Positions 1 through 8,361 of a stretch of DNA of 64,000 nucleotides are shown in pieces; positions within the stretch are counted from its first letter, which is position 1; each line of letters starts with the position of its first letter. A model generated the notes under the pieces. It saw only the letters and a program-made list of their open reading frames with translations, ran no database searches and had not been told where the DNA came from. The DNA comes from Plasmopara viticola (taxonomy: Eukaryota > Oomycota > Peronosporomycetes > Peronosporales > Peronosporaceae): contig MBPM02000001.1 of NCBI GenBank assembly GCA_001695595.3, positions 310,001-374,000 of the forward strand, written 5' to 3'. A program made the translations under genes and the position numbers.

Positions 1-87
1 TACATGCTTTCTACGAGCTTTGTAGGGTAGCTTATGTGCCGCTCCGCCCGCAGTTGTAGAGGTTTGTCCGTACTACTTTGGCCGTAC

Positions 88-170
88 GCCAACCGTGCCA
101 TCAGCGGCATGCAGTGAGTGTTGCTTCCTAAGAGCACCGCTCAGTGGTTTACAAACCACTCTACGTCGCG
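88..170 (-). repeat. Isolated unit of the 105-120 bp satellite-like repeat
   Basis: This stretch carries the hallmarks of the large array at 29.4-38.3 kb, in the orientation of that array's second half. It has a GCATGCAGTGAGTGTTG core, then a segment ending AGCACCGCTCAGTGGTTTAC. The flanks decay quickly, and only a weak second partial unit is visible near 770-800. It shows that the repeat family is dispersed as well as tandem. Confidence 0.6.
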
Positions 171-1509
171 GACTATTTATCGAGGCACCATTAGTGTCTA
201 TCCCTTGCAAATTCTACTGTTCATCGAGTAGACCAAGTCGAGCCGGTTTTTGCGCCGGTAGAGCTCTTTTCCTATACCAGAAAGGTTGTCATGACTTGAT
301 CGAGCTTTGCTAGAAGTAAAGGGGGTAGCGTGCACGTCTAGAATGTTAGAATGGACGTATCTATGGCCGTACATCATCTCGGCACTTCATAAGAGCGATT
401 ATACGCTTTGTTGTTGCTCTATTGCGCCATAGCAGAATGAAGTTGCTTAAAGCCATGACCTATACTAAACAACGTTTGCAATTACTAAGTCATGAAACTT
501 CACACCTTGACACACCAAAATGCACCTCTTGTTTCTGTCGCTGAGCGAATAGTGATAGCGTCACGTCGTCAGTACATGAATGTTTTCTTTGTTAGTGAAG
601 CGTCAACTTTAATTACTCGGCGTCTTTAAGCTTGTAATGACATACCAAAGTTTATTTAGACCTTCATGACTATCTTTACCCACGCAAGTAAGGCTTGCAC
701 GTACGATTTATTTGCAGAGCACGGAATTTTTGAGGCAGATTCCTGTCGCACTCTAAATCTCTCTGGGGCTCGACTGAATGTTGTGCTTCCTTAGCAGGCC
801 GCCTTTTGCATAGAGGGTGTTACAATTTCCCCGCGCCACTATGTTTGGGAGCAGTGGAAGGTCAACTTATCCACCCTTGGCGCAGGTGGCGCCCCGATTG
901 CAAACGGTCGGTACTGCTCCATTAAGGCACCTCGGTTGCCCATACGTTGCCCGCAGCACGGAAGTCTACATCCTCCTCATCAGTGTAGCTAAAATTTGTG
1001 GGGGCCGAGCCGCGCGATATGCCCGGACTCTGCGATTCGTGCTTTTGGAAGATAAGCTTGGCTTTTTTTGCCACTTTCGTAGCATCCTCAAATAGATTAG
1101 GTGTACACAGAGTACGGGCGGGCTGCGCCCGTGCACATCCGTACTCAAATTCGGCAATATCACCTATTATTTAAGTGTTGCTCTAGCCATATTGCCAGAG
1201 AGCTCGTAGCTCCTGGATATAGTCGACTTAATCCTTCGGGTTGCAAGATAAGCATAGTTGAGTGCCGGAAAGAGTTGTGAAAAGATTGACCTTAAATGAG
1301 GTTTTGCACGTGAGTTACCATCGCGTGCTTCCCGAGCTTCAAGGTGACCGTAGCATCTCGCTGTCGCCCCGCCTGCAACAATGCTGACATCTTGGTCATT
1401 TTGACACCGAAGAGAATATTTGCCGAGTTGCAGCCATTGTTAAGTGTGCGACCTTGGGCACGGAAGGCCGTTTTGGTGAAGAGGCACTCCAAATCCAAAG
1501 TAATCTTCC
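171..1509. other. Intergenic, no supported gene
   Basis: Only short open frames occur on both strands here, with no recognisable domain, codon pattern or start context. Apart from a weak repeat-like fragment near 770-800, nothing is seen. Confidence 0.5.
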
Positions 1510-1911
1510 TTGAAGTTGGCACATACCCCGAAACATTCAATACATGCTCTATTGAGCCAATCTTTTGTGCTGAAAGGTGGCTCTCCGCTAAAACAAGCCT
1601 TTAAAGAATGGCGGCACCACTTGATGTCCATACCCGTTAGCAAGAAAGGGAGCCCTTTATTACAGAGTTACTTTTATGACCTAAGAAGTTACAGATTGGA
1701 CCAAAATAGAATAACTTTTACTTTAAATATGCGGGAAACGGCATTCATTTTGCGATCGTTACAAACACGATCTTACGGCGCGCCTCTTTCGTACATGGTA
1801 ATGTGTGATGCCGTCACAAATCGAGCTAAGCCTTTTCGAGTTGACCTCGAGGTGACAAGTAGAAAAATCAAAGTAAAGGTGATTTGGTCAATCCACATCA
1901 TCTTTGTGTGA
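1510..1911 (+). CDS. Possible exon or gene fragment, unidentified
   Basis: The frame is open for about 133 codons but begins without an ATG; the first ATG is at 1624 and would give about 95 residues. The residues look protein-like, alternating hydrophobic and basic, for example GSPLLQSYFYDLRSYRL followed by NRITFTLNMRETAFILRSL. An overlapping upstream open frame at 1344-1604 could be a preceding exon or a frameshifted part of the same relic. The spacing of aromatic and basic residues loosely recalls the Whirly/MRP single-strand nucleic-acid-binding fold, but this is a visual impression only. It may also be a pseudogene. No function is assigned. Confidence 0.3.
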   Translation: MKLAHTPKHSIHALLSQSFVLKGGSPLKQAFKEWRHHLMSIPVSKKGSPLLQSYFYDLRSYRLDQNRITFTLNMRETAFILRSLQTRSYGAPLSYMVMCDAVTNRAKPFRVDLEVTSRKIKVKVIWSIHIIFV

Positions 1912-2067
1912 AATATGAGATAATCGTCGGAACTTTTTAGGAGCACTATTCTTAAACTTTGAGCTTGCGCTATTATTATACTGTGTTAAAGTATTTATAA
2001 CCGCTTTATTGCATAAACAATGCATGATGTCTCTTGTCACTTCACCTTGTACCAACAGAAACTTGTC

Positions 2068-2256
2068 ATGAGATTCTTCAACTGCGTTGCAAATATCGCT
2101 CTTGTGGCTCTGTCTTCCAGTGTCGTTGCCGAAGAGACCAGCGTCCGTGCCCGTCACATGCTCGCGATGGGCGACGAATCCATCATGCTAGTGCGTGGAT
2201 CTTTACGCAGAGAAGAGCAGTTTGAGCAAATTCTTCAAGGCGCCACCTACCGATAA
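2068..2256 (+). CDS. Small secreted protein, RXLR-like candidate
   Basis: A 62-residue frame starts at the ATG at 2068; an in-frame ATG at 2020 would place 16 polar residues before the hydrophobic segment and spoil the signal peptide. Residues 1-21 (MRFFNCVANIALVALSSSVVA) form a textbook signal peptide: basic start, hydrophobic core and small residues before a likely cleavage ahead of EE. Near the middle, RGSLRREE resembles a degenerate RXLR-EER host-translocation motif of oomycete effectors. The protein stops soon after that motif, so it is either a very short secreted protein or a truncated effector lacking its C-terminal domain. No homologue is recognised and an effector role is inference. 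Confidence 0.4.
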   Translation: MRFFNCVANIALVALSSSVVAEETSVRARHMLAMGDESIMLVRGSLRREEQFEQILQGATYR

Positions 2257-2340
2257 GCTTTCTGGCTATTTATAAAATATATTGCTACCATTATTTCTTC
2301 CACCATGTATGCAGTAATCTTTTAAGTCCAAAAAGTAGAT

Positions 2341-3741
2341 TTATCGCGCTCTGCGCACTAATGTGAGTCCATCCCATAGCGGCAGTACTACTTGTGATGA
2401 CCGCGAGTCTTGATCAACGTACGCGTTGAATTTTGCCAGGCTACGAGCAATTCGCTCCTTGGTGTTTAATATTCCAGCAGCGGAAGAAGCTACGCGACCT
2501 CGAAACAACGTGTTGTCAAAGACTAGCAACCCCAAAGGGTGCAGTAGATTGTGTTCCAGAATTGAATCGTAGTAGTTGCGATATTTGCGCTTATTAGCGT
2601 CTATGAAGATAAAGTCAAACTGCTGTCCTTGAGGGAGTGAGTTCAGGTAATTAAGACCATCCTGGTTTACAGCAACAATTTGTTTTGCGTGCGAACTTTG
2701 GTTAAAAAATCTTTGGGCAAATTGCATGGTGTCAGCATCAATGTCGCATGTCACAAGCGATCCATTTGACTTCAAGCCGTTGGCGAGGCATAAAGCTGAG
2801 TATCCTGTGAAGCAGCCAATCTCGAGCACGTGCTGTGCTTGAGTGGTTTGCACGAGAAAGGACAAAAATTTTCCCTGCATCTCATCGATGAGCTGGTTTG
2901 TCTTGGGCCAGGTAAGTGCTGTCTCCTTCCTTAGCTTTCGAAGTAATATGTCGTCAGTTAAAGCACTACTATTATCGTATACATACCTGTTTTGAAGTTC
3001 TGTGTCTTCCAAACTTTTGCTTAAGCTCCGTGACGCAGTGAAATGACGCGCGGGCAAGTGACTTGACAGTAATCTTCTTGACCGCTTGCTGACTTGCGTT
3101 GCGGAAGTGGCTGAAACTGATGGTAATAATCGCCTTGCCTGCTGCTTGCGGTATGTTTTTCGTTCTTTGTTTATTATGACTTCCTTCGACTTTTGTGTCT
3201 CGTATTTTGTTCCATGCTTCTTTGTAATTTCATTTTCTGCACCGAACATGTCATCGATCAGGCCCCTCATCGATCCATCAAAGCGTCTACACTCATGCTT
3301 GCAGAAGCTTTCTGCATTGAGCACTAGTACATTCCTGTCTTTCACGCCGCTATAAATGTTGTGCATCTGAAACCATTGCCCGGGTGCCACTGATTTGCTG
3401 GACTCGAGCAGTCTTCGATCGCATCTTTCAAAGTTCTTGTCAAGTACTTGCTTCCATGCCCGCAGATTATACTCGAAAATTGGTTGACAATCTCCCCTGC
3501 ACTTTATTCCAGCTAAGATTAAGCTTTTAAAGTGTGCTATGTAAATCCTACCGTTTACACTCGGTGTGCTCCAGCCTTTAAGCAACCGTTGTTGCTGCTT
3601 TTGCAATTTATCTTCTCGCAGTGAGTAAGTGTACAAATTTACACATTGGCAAGCAATAGCAATTCTGTCGCCACCTAATTGAGTCGATAGCCACCACCGA
3701 ACAGGTCTACGCAGGGACTGGACACGATGAAAGAACAGCAT
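2341..3741 (-). CDS. Degenerate rhodanese-like domain fused to class I SAM O-methyltransferase
   Basis: The chosen ATG at 3741 gives 466 residues; the open frame runs to 3912 but has no ATG aligning with the sister gene. The C-terminal half (about 250-466) is a CCoAOMT-type, metal-dependent O-methyltransferase: SAM-binding motif VLEIGCFTGYSAL near residue 305, FIDANKRKYRNYYD near 379 and metal-site FDNTLFRG near 408. The N-terminal half (about 20-190) is a shortened, diverged copy of the N-terminal part of the neighbouring divergent gene: both share GRIYIA, a K-S-(L/V)-A-P-x-Q-W block and a RFDG block. The copy ends just where the rhodanese catalytic CTGG loop would begin, so the active-site Cys is absent. 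Between the halves lies a basic, Arg/Ser-rich stretch (RRLLSSHLPARHFTASRS) that looks like an old mitochondrial presequence. The fusion could be real, or two units could be separated by an undetected intron or promoter. The methyltransferase assignment is firm; its substrate is unknown. Confidence 0.75.
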   Translation of the reverse strand: MLFFHRVQSLRRPVRWWLSTQLGGDRIAIACQCVNLYTYSLREDKLQKQQQRLLKGWSTPSVNGRIYIAHFKSLILAGIKCRGDCQPIFEYNLRAWKQVLDKNFERCDRRLLESSKSVAPGQWFQMHNIYSGVKDRNVLVLNAESFCKHECRRFDGSMRGLIDDMFGAENEITKKHGTKYETQKSKEVIINKERKTYRKQQARRLLPSVSATSATQVSKRSRRLLSSHLPARHFTASRSLSKSLEDTELQNRYVYDNSSALTDDILLRKLRKETALTWPKTNQLIDEMQGKFLSFLVQTTQAQHVLEIGCFTGYSALCLANGLKSNGSLVTCDIDADTMQFAQRFFNQSSHAKQIVAVNQDGLNYLNSLPQGQQFDFIFIDANKRKYRNYYDSILEHNLLHPLGLLVFDNTLFRGRVASSAAGILNTKERIARSLAKFNAYVDQDSRSSQVVLPLWDGLTLVRRAR

Positions 3742-3824
3742 TTTTGTTCTAATATGCCGAATGATAATGTCATACAAATTGTGAGTAAAACTGTTTTCAT
3801 TTAGATTTGGTTGGTGGTTCAAAG
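3742..3824. promoter_or_regulatory. Shared upstream spacer of two divergent paralogous genes
   Basis: Only 83 bp separate the two chosen ATGs of the head-to-head rhodanese-related genes, so core promoter elements for both must lie here or inside the genes. No TATA box or other defined motif was assigned. The role is inferred from spacing. Confidence 0.4.
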
Positions 3825-5129
3825 ATGGGTGATATCTACCGTGCTGCACGACTCGTGTCGTGTCTTCGACGCTCATTGCTGCTTGATCAACGACTTCCTG
3901 CTGGTCTCGCACGAAAAGTTTTACTACGTCAGCGTCATTGTATCAGCATTGGCGAAGAACGTGAGATATCTTGCGGCCAATACATAAGTCTGTACAACTA
4001 TACGCCACTGAGCAAAAATAAATTGCCCAAGCTTCGGAGAGATTTGCGTGAGCAGTGGGGAGATCTTGAAATATTTGGACGTATCTATATCGCAGAAGAA
4101 GGCATAAATGCTCAATTGGTAGTGCCAGAGCCGGCGATTAACGCCTTTAAAAGCTCCTTTCCGAGACTGCTACAAAGTGCTAAGCTCATTTACGGCCACT
4201 TGATCGGCAACAAGCTAATACAGACAGGAAAGTTGAATTTTGCAGAGCCGTTTGAGAAATTGGACATTCGTATCCGTAACCAAATCTTGCACGATGGATT
4301 CCAGGCAGGCGATTTAAATCTGCAAGAGTCCGGCAAGTCGCTGGCACCCGAGCAGTGGCATAAAAGGCTTCAGGAAAGAAATGCTTTAACAGATTCGGAA
4401 ACGCTGGTGCTGGATGTACGAAATTTTTACGAGCACGAGATTGGACGCTTTGACGGAGCAACCAGGATCATGGTCGATACTTTTAGAGAAACGTTCGATG
4501 CACTGGATGAGATCCTTTAGAGGCATGAGAAGGAGCACGAAGGACAAAAACCTAAGGAGGTTATGATGTACTGTACTGGTGGCATACGTTGTGAGAAGGT
4601 CGGCGCGTACCTGACTCAATACAAAGGTATCACGAACGTGCAGAAGCTGCACGGCGGCATCATTAACTACGTGCAGTTTATTAAGGAGAAACGCCAGGCT
4701 GCAGTGAAGGCGCGTGTCAAGTTGAATGATGCCGTTGAGAAAATCTCTCTATTCAAAGGCAAAGTTTTTGTATTTGACCAGCGATGCGTTGCAAAATTTG
4801 CCGAGTCGGAAGAGGTGACGAATGACGTTCTGGGCCAATGCTTCCAATGCGGTGAGCCGTGCAACCATTACGCCAATTGCAGCAATGTCATGTGCCACGG
4901 CTTGAGTTTACAGTGCCCCAAATGTGTAGCGACCATGCTGGGAGCATGCAGTGAGGCTTGCAAGCAAGAATTTGTCAAGATGAAGTTCATGACGCCAAAG
5001 GAGCAACGTAACTACAGAAAAGCAAATGCTTTCAAGTGGAAGCCTCAAAATCCAAACTCAACTTCTGCTTTGAAGTTTATCAAGTTCAGACCAGCTTCTC
5101 TCGAGCTGCTACAAAAAGGATACATGTAG
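3825..5129 (+). pseudogene. TrhO/UPF0176 (TSTD2-like) rhodanese protein with one in-frame TAG
   Basis: This frame would encode 434 residues but for a TAG at codon 232 (4518-4520). Both halves are in the same frame and both match the TrhO/TSTD2 family, whose bacterial members hydroxylate tRNA uridine 34. The N-terminal acylphosphatase-like part contains GRIYIAEEGINAQL; the rhodanese part contains VLDVRNFYEHEIGRFDGA and, after the stop, the catalytic loop MYCTGGIRCEK with the active Cys at about 250. A Cys-rich C-terminal region (about 339-379; C-x2-C-G-x-P-C pattern) is also typical. The ATG at 3825 follows no earlier in-frame ATG. The adjacent paralogue has AAG at the aligned codon, so one A-to-T change explains the stop. 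The gene is otherwise well preserved, so a recent nonsense mutation, a sequencing error or readthrough remain possible. It converges on the poly(A) polymerase gene with a 98 bp gap. Confidence 0.78.
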
Positions 5130-5227
5130 AAATTACAAGTAAAAAATTCAATCGTGGATTGGTAAAAAGGCTTCCAGTCAGTGTCTTAGAAAATTTACTT
5201 TACCAGCTAATTTGAGGATTCAACTGT

Positions 5228-6706
5228 TTAGTAAGCCCGATTCGTACGTCCTCGCCAACGCTTGTACGGCAATTCATTGGTCCCATTCTGTCGAGTACTC
5301 CGTGCTGTCTCATCTGCGCGTTTTTTGCTTGTTTCCTCATCACGCCGCGCCTCGTACTGTTTACGGATCTCAGCGGTTTTAATGGGGTCGTAATAAAGAA
5401 CATCATACCCAAATGTTGCGGGAGGAGTTCGTTTTACCAAGCTGCTATCCGCTTGAATGATCGTTCCCAATATGCTACCAGGAAGCGACCTGAACTGACC
5501 ATGGCGGTGAATTTCATTCTGTAATACCTGGCGGGCGTAGTCGAACGATCGCTTAACTATACGCATCTCGTACGAGTTTTTGCCAATATCAAGGCTCGGC
5601 TCGTTCGGATTTTCCATCGAAATAAGGAATGGTCGCCCATCGTCGTACCAGTAGCGCGATTCCTTGCGAAAGTATGAGCCGCCGTTGCGCACGGAGATAG
5701 CAAGGTCTGTGTAGTTGAAATCGCGTCCATATAACGTGAGAAAGCCCATGAGCAAGTGGCCTAAATTGTTAAACTTCGAATCATTGTGATTAGCTCCGAG
5801 TACGCGTCCATGATGCTGCAAAAAGCTCACAACCATCATCTGAAGCAAAAAAGATCCCACTCCACCCGTATACGTCTCGTTCAACCCTCGTTGCGCCATA
5901 AAATACTTGAGCACAAGCGTCAATGGCCGGAATGACGGATACACCCTCATATAGTGCTTTACCAGGTCTCCTGTGGCCAAGCCACCAGCTATGTTAAAGG
6001 ACACGTCTACGTGAATGTTGCTCGCTTGATGAACCATCTTGACAATGGGAATCCTGGCTTTGTCAATCACTTCAAGGAAGCTTACAAAATTCATCTCCGC
6101 TAGACACTCTGCTAATTTATACAAGGGCTCCTTGCCATCTGGGACGCCAAAAAGCACCATATCGATGTCGCTCTGAGGCAGAAACATCTGCGTGTAATGC
6201 GAGCCAAAGGTCTCGACAGTGGCCTCAGGCCATAGACCCTTAATGATGCAGCGCATTTCCTCAACAAGCTGCACTCTTTCGCTCAACTCATCCTCTGTGG
6301 GGCTTACAAAGGTCACAAAGTCCATTATTTCCTCATGGAGGCACTCGTACACGTTACTGTGAACGTAGCCCGTGCGATTCCTCATCCAGGGCTGCTCATT
6401 CAACTGCAGCACACCTTCTTTATCATTCTTCGGCTCAACATTCTTCTGCGAAAGATTTTGTTGGTCTTTCTCGCCGCCCACAAGCTCAATGAATCCGTCG
6501 TCGTCCTTGTCTTGGTCGGAAGTGGCGGCCTCCCGGATTTGGCGCCTCTTCTCTTGCTTCGCGAGCTTTAATGCATGCTTAGCCTTACCCTTTGCTTTCA
6601 CTTTAACCTTAGCCTTCTTTCGGTCAGCTGCTGCCTTCTTTCCCTCGGCGTACACGTCGCGGCTTGAGCTCTTGCCCTTCCGTCCCTGCGCTTTTGTGTG
6701 TGCCAT
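5228..6706 (-). CDS. Non-canonical poly(A) polymerase, Trf4/PAPD5 (TENT4) type
   Basis: A single-exon gene of 492 residues starting at the ATG at 6706. The first 100 residues are highly basic (KKAKVKVKAKGKAK), likely a nuclear/nucleolar targeting and RNA-binding tail. The nucleotidyltransferase core has the FGSHYTQMFLPQSDIDMV signature (about 167-184) with metal ligands D180 and D182, and the third Asp at 234 in IHVDVSFN. A central domain and PAP-associated region follow (NLGHLLMGFLTLYGRDFNY). The C-terminus is again basic (YKRWRGRTNR). Family members add short A-tails to aberrant nuclear RNAs for exosome decay (TRAMP) or trim and stabilise small RNAs. All catalytic residues are present, so the gene looks active. 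It is divergent from the TRA2-like gene (212 bp spacer). Confidence 0.92.
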   Translation of the reverse strand: MAHTKAQGRKGKSSSRDVYAEGKKAAADRKKAKVKVKAKGKAKHALKLAKQEKRRQIREAATSDQDKDDDGFIELVGGEKDQQNLSQKNVEPKNDKEGVLQLNEQPWMRNRTGYVHSNVYECLHEEIMDFVTFVSPTEDELSERVQLVEEMRCIIKGLWPEATVETFGSHYTQMFLPQSDIDMVLFGVPDGKEPLYKLAECLAEMNFVSFLEVIDKARIPIVKMVHQASNIHVDVSFNIAGGLATGDLVKHYMRVYPSFRPLTLVLKYFMAQRGLNETYTGGVGSFLLQMMVVSFLQHHGRVLGANHNDSKFNNLGHLLMGFLTLYGRDFNYTDLAISVRNGGSYFRKESRYWYDDGRPFLISMENPNEPSLDIGKNSYEMRIVKRSFDYARQVLQNEIHRHGQFRSLPGSILGTIIQADSSLVKRTPPATFGYDVLYYDPIKTAEIRKQYEARRDEETSKKRADETARSTRQNGTNELPYKRWRGRTNRAY

Positions 6707-6918
6707 GGATAATGGTCACTTTAGAATGTGGACGATACATCAACTTGTATTATGTCCACCACACACTTCAATTCGACGAGACACGATCGTTATTTGCACT
6801 GGGTTCTTTTACTTGTTTTTACTATGCCCATCTCCAAGAGTGCGCACCCGCTCGAAACTACTTGGCTGCCCCTTCGACGTATTACAAAAGATTCCAGTTA
6901 GTGCTAACGCCCGCCGCC
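6707..6918. promoter_or_regulatory. Bidirectional upstream spacer, poly(A) polymerase / SR protein
   Basis: A 212 bp gap between the ATGs of two divergent RNA-processing genes. An open frame runs through it in phase with the SR-protein gene, but the ATG at 6919, preceded by GCCGCC, is the better start. No specific binding motif was assigned. Confidence 0.4.
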
Positions 6919-7811
6919 ATGTCGGACCGTCACTTATCATCGCCGCGGCGCAGTCACTCGCTATCCCCGAAAGATGGCAACAATGAGGACCCGCGCGTTT
7001 CGGATAATGAGGACCGAATCGATTCACGTCGTAGCCGCAGCCGTTCGCCCGTGAAAGCACCTGACGCCAGTGCGGACAATGGCAATCCGGGCAATAATTT
7101 GTACGTAGCCAACCTGGCCATGCGTATGGGGCAGCAAGAGCTAGAGGACGTCTTTTCCAAATTTGGGCGGGTGGAAAAGTGCGAAGTGATCGTGGACCCC
7201 GTGACGAGAGAGTCCAGGTGCGTATTGAGCACTTCATCGCACTAGACTGAAGGATATTGACGTTAGTATTTGTAACCAGGGGTTTTGGCTTCGTGACGTT
7301 TGAGGACGTTCGTGATGCTGAAGACGCTGTTAAGGAATTAAACAAGTGCGTAAATCACTTTTAATTTGAGTCACTGAGGTGAAAGTTGACGGTCGCGTCT
7401 GTTTGACTGGTTGTAGCCAAGAGATCCAGGGACGGAAAATTCGAGTAGAACATGCTAAACGAAAACGTGGACACGAAAAGACGCCCGGACAGTGTACGTG
7501 AAAGATAAAGGGAACAGGGCTTTTGATGGTACGATCCTGACTAATTCTACGTGCACGACCTCTTAGACCTTGGACCGAGACTTGCTAGCGCTAAGTACGG
7601 CTCTGGCCGCGACCGCTTCAGTAGGGATCGTAGTAGGGATCGGGGACGGCGGAGTCGAAGTCGGGACCGTGGCGGTTATGCGCGCCGAAATGATGATAGA
7701 GACCGAGGCCGCTTCGATGACCGCGACCGTGGACGTGGCCGCTATGATGACCGTGATCGTATTCGTGGGGGCTTTGACCGCGACTCGTACGACGACCGAA
7801 GACGTCGCTAG
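6919..7811 (+). CDS. TRA2-like SR splicing factor (one RRM, two RS domains)
   Basis: Four exons: 6919-7217, 7280-7345, 7417-7493 and 7567-7811 (687 nt, 228 residues). The introns (62, 71 and 73 bp) all follow GT-AG and keep phase. The start ATG sits in GCCGCCATG. An N-terminal RS-rich region (RRSRSRSPVK) precedes one RRM with RNP2 (NLYVANL) and RNP1 (SRGFGFVTF, rebuilt across intron 1). The linker HEKTPGQYLGP, rebuilt across intron 3, matches the TRA2 linker that contacts RNA. The C-terminus is an Arg/Asp/Gly-rich RS-like tail (DRDRGRGRYDDRDR). Such proteins bind exonic enhancers in the nucleus and recruit the spliceosome. The order RS1-RRM-RS2 favours TRA2 over classical two-RRM SR proteins. 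Confidence 0.9.
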
Positions 7812-8361
7812 TTGGACTAGTGGCTTTGCTGTGCATGTTGATCTTCATGGCTCTAGACTACCGTCTATTTCCTGGGCCTCCGACTTCTTTTGCTTCTCAA
7901 CATGAGCCACGATCTTTCGTGCACTCCCCTACAGCCTCTACCAGCGCAACTTGTGTTTAATCCAACTAATAAATTCCAGCTCATCCGTTATCCGTCGGAC
8001 GAAACGCATCAACTCCAGTCGCAATCGACCAGCGCAACAACAACAGCAACTTTAAATTCTCGCGGCTTAGCATTGAATCGTCATTGAGCCATTTACTTCC
8101 CTCATTCATAGATCGCTCCATCTCAGCATTCCCAGCCACAATAAAATGCACACGACTGACACCGAGTTGTGCACGTTGTTTCCTTCCTCGGTGCTGGATT
8201 TGTCACCAATGCTTCAAATCTGCACTATTGACGCTTGAGCACCAACATCGTCGACACGACGTCAGATGAATTCGCATCGCCACTAACATCGCTGTGAAGA
8301 AACGACGCAACCTACGGAAGAAAAGCAAGGCAGTCGGTATTATAAATAAAAAACACGCAAA
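7812..8361. other. Convergent intergenic region (3' ends)
   Basis: Lies between the tail of the TRA2-like gene and the tail of the GPI mannosyltransferase gene. AATAAA-like hexamers near 7968 and 8141 could serve as polyadenylation signals for the plus-strand gene. Open frames here have no family match and probably represent untranslated sequence. Confidence 0.4.

Noticed and set aside
3742..3912. N-terminal extension of the methyltransferase fusion up to 3912
   Set aside because: The frame is opened by GTG, overlaps the sister gene's coding start and does not align with the sister protein. The ATG at 3741 fits better.
4470..4521. A 48 bp intron removing the TAG in the TrhO-like gene
   Set aside because: GT and AG are in phase, but the segment encodes the conserved DTFRE block, which the paralogue also retains in part, and it is shorter than every other intron in the window.
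7570..7905. 111-codon plus-strand frame overlapping the last TRA2 exon
   Set aside because: It is a shadow of the Arg/Asp/Gly-rich repeat codons of the RS tail in another frame.
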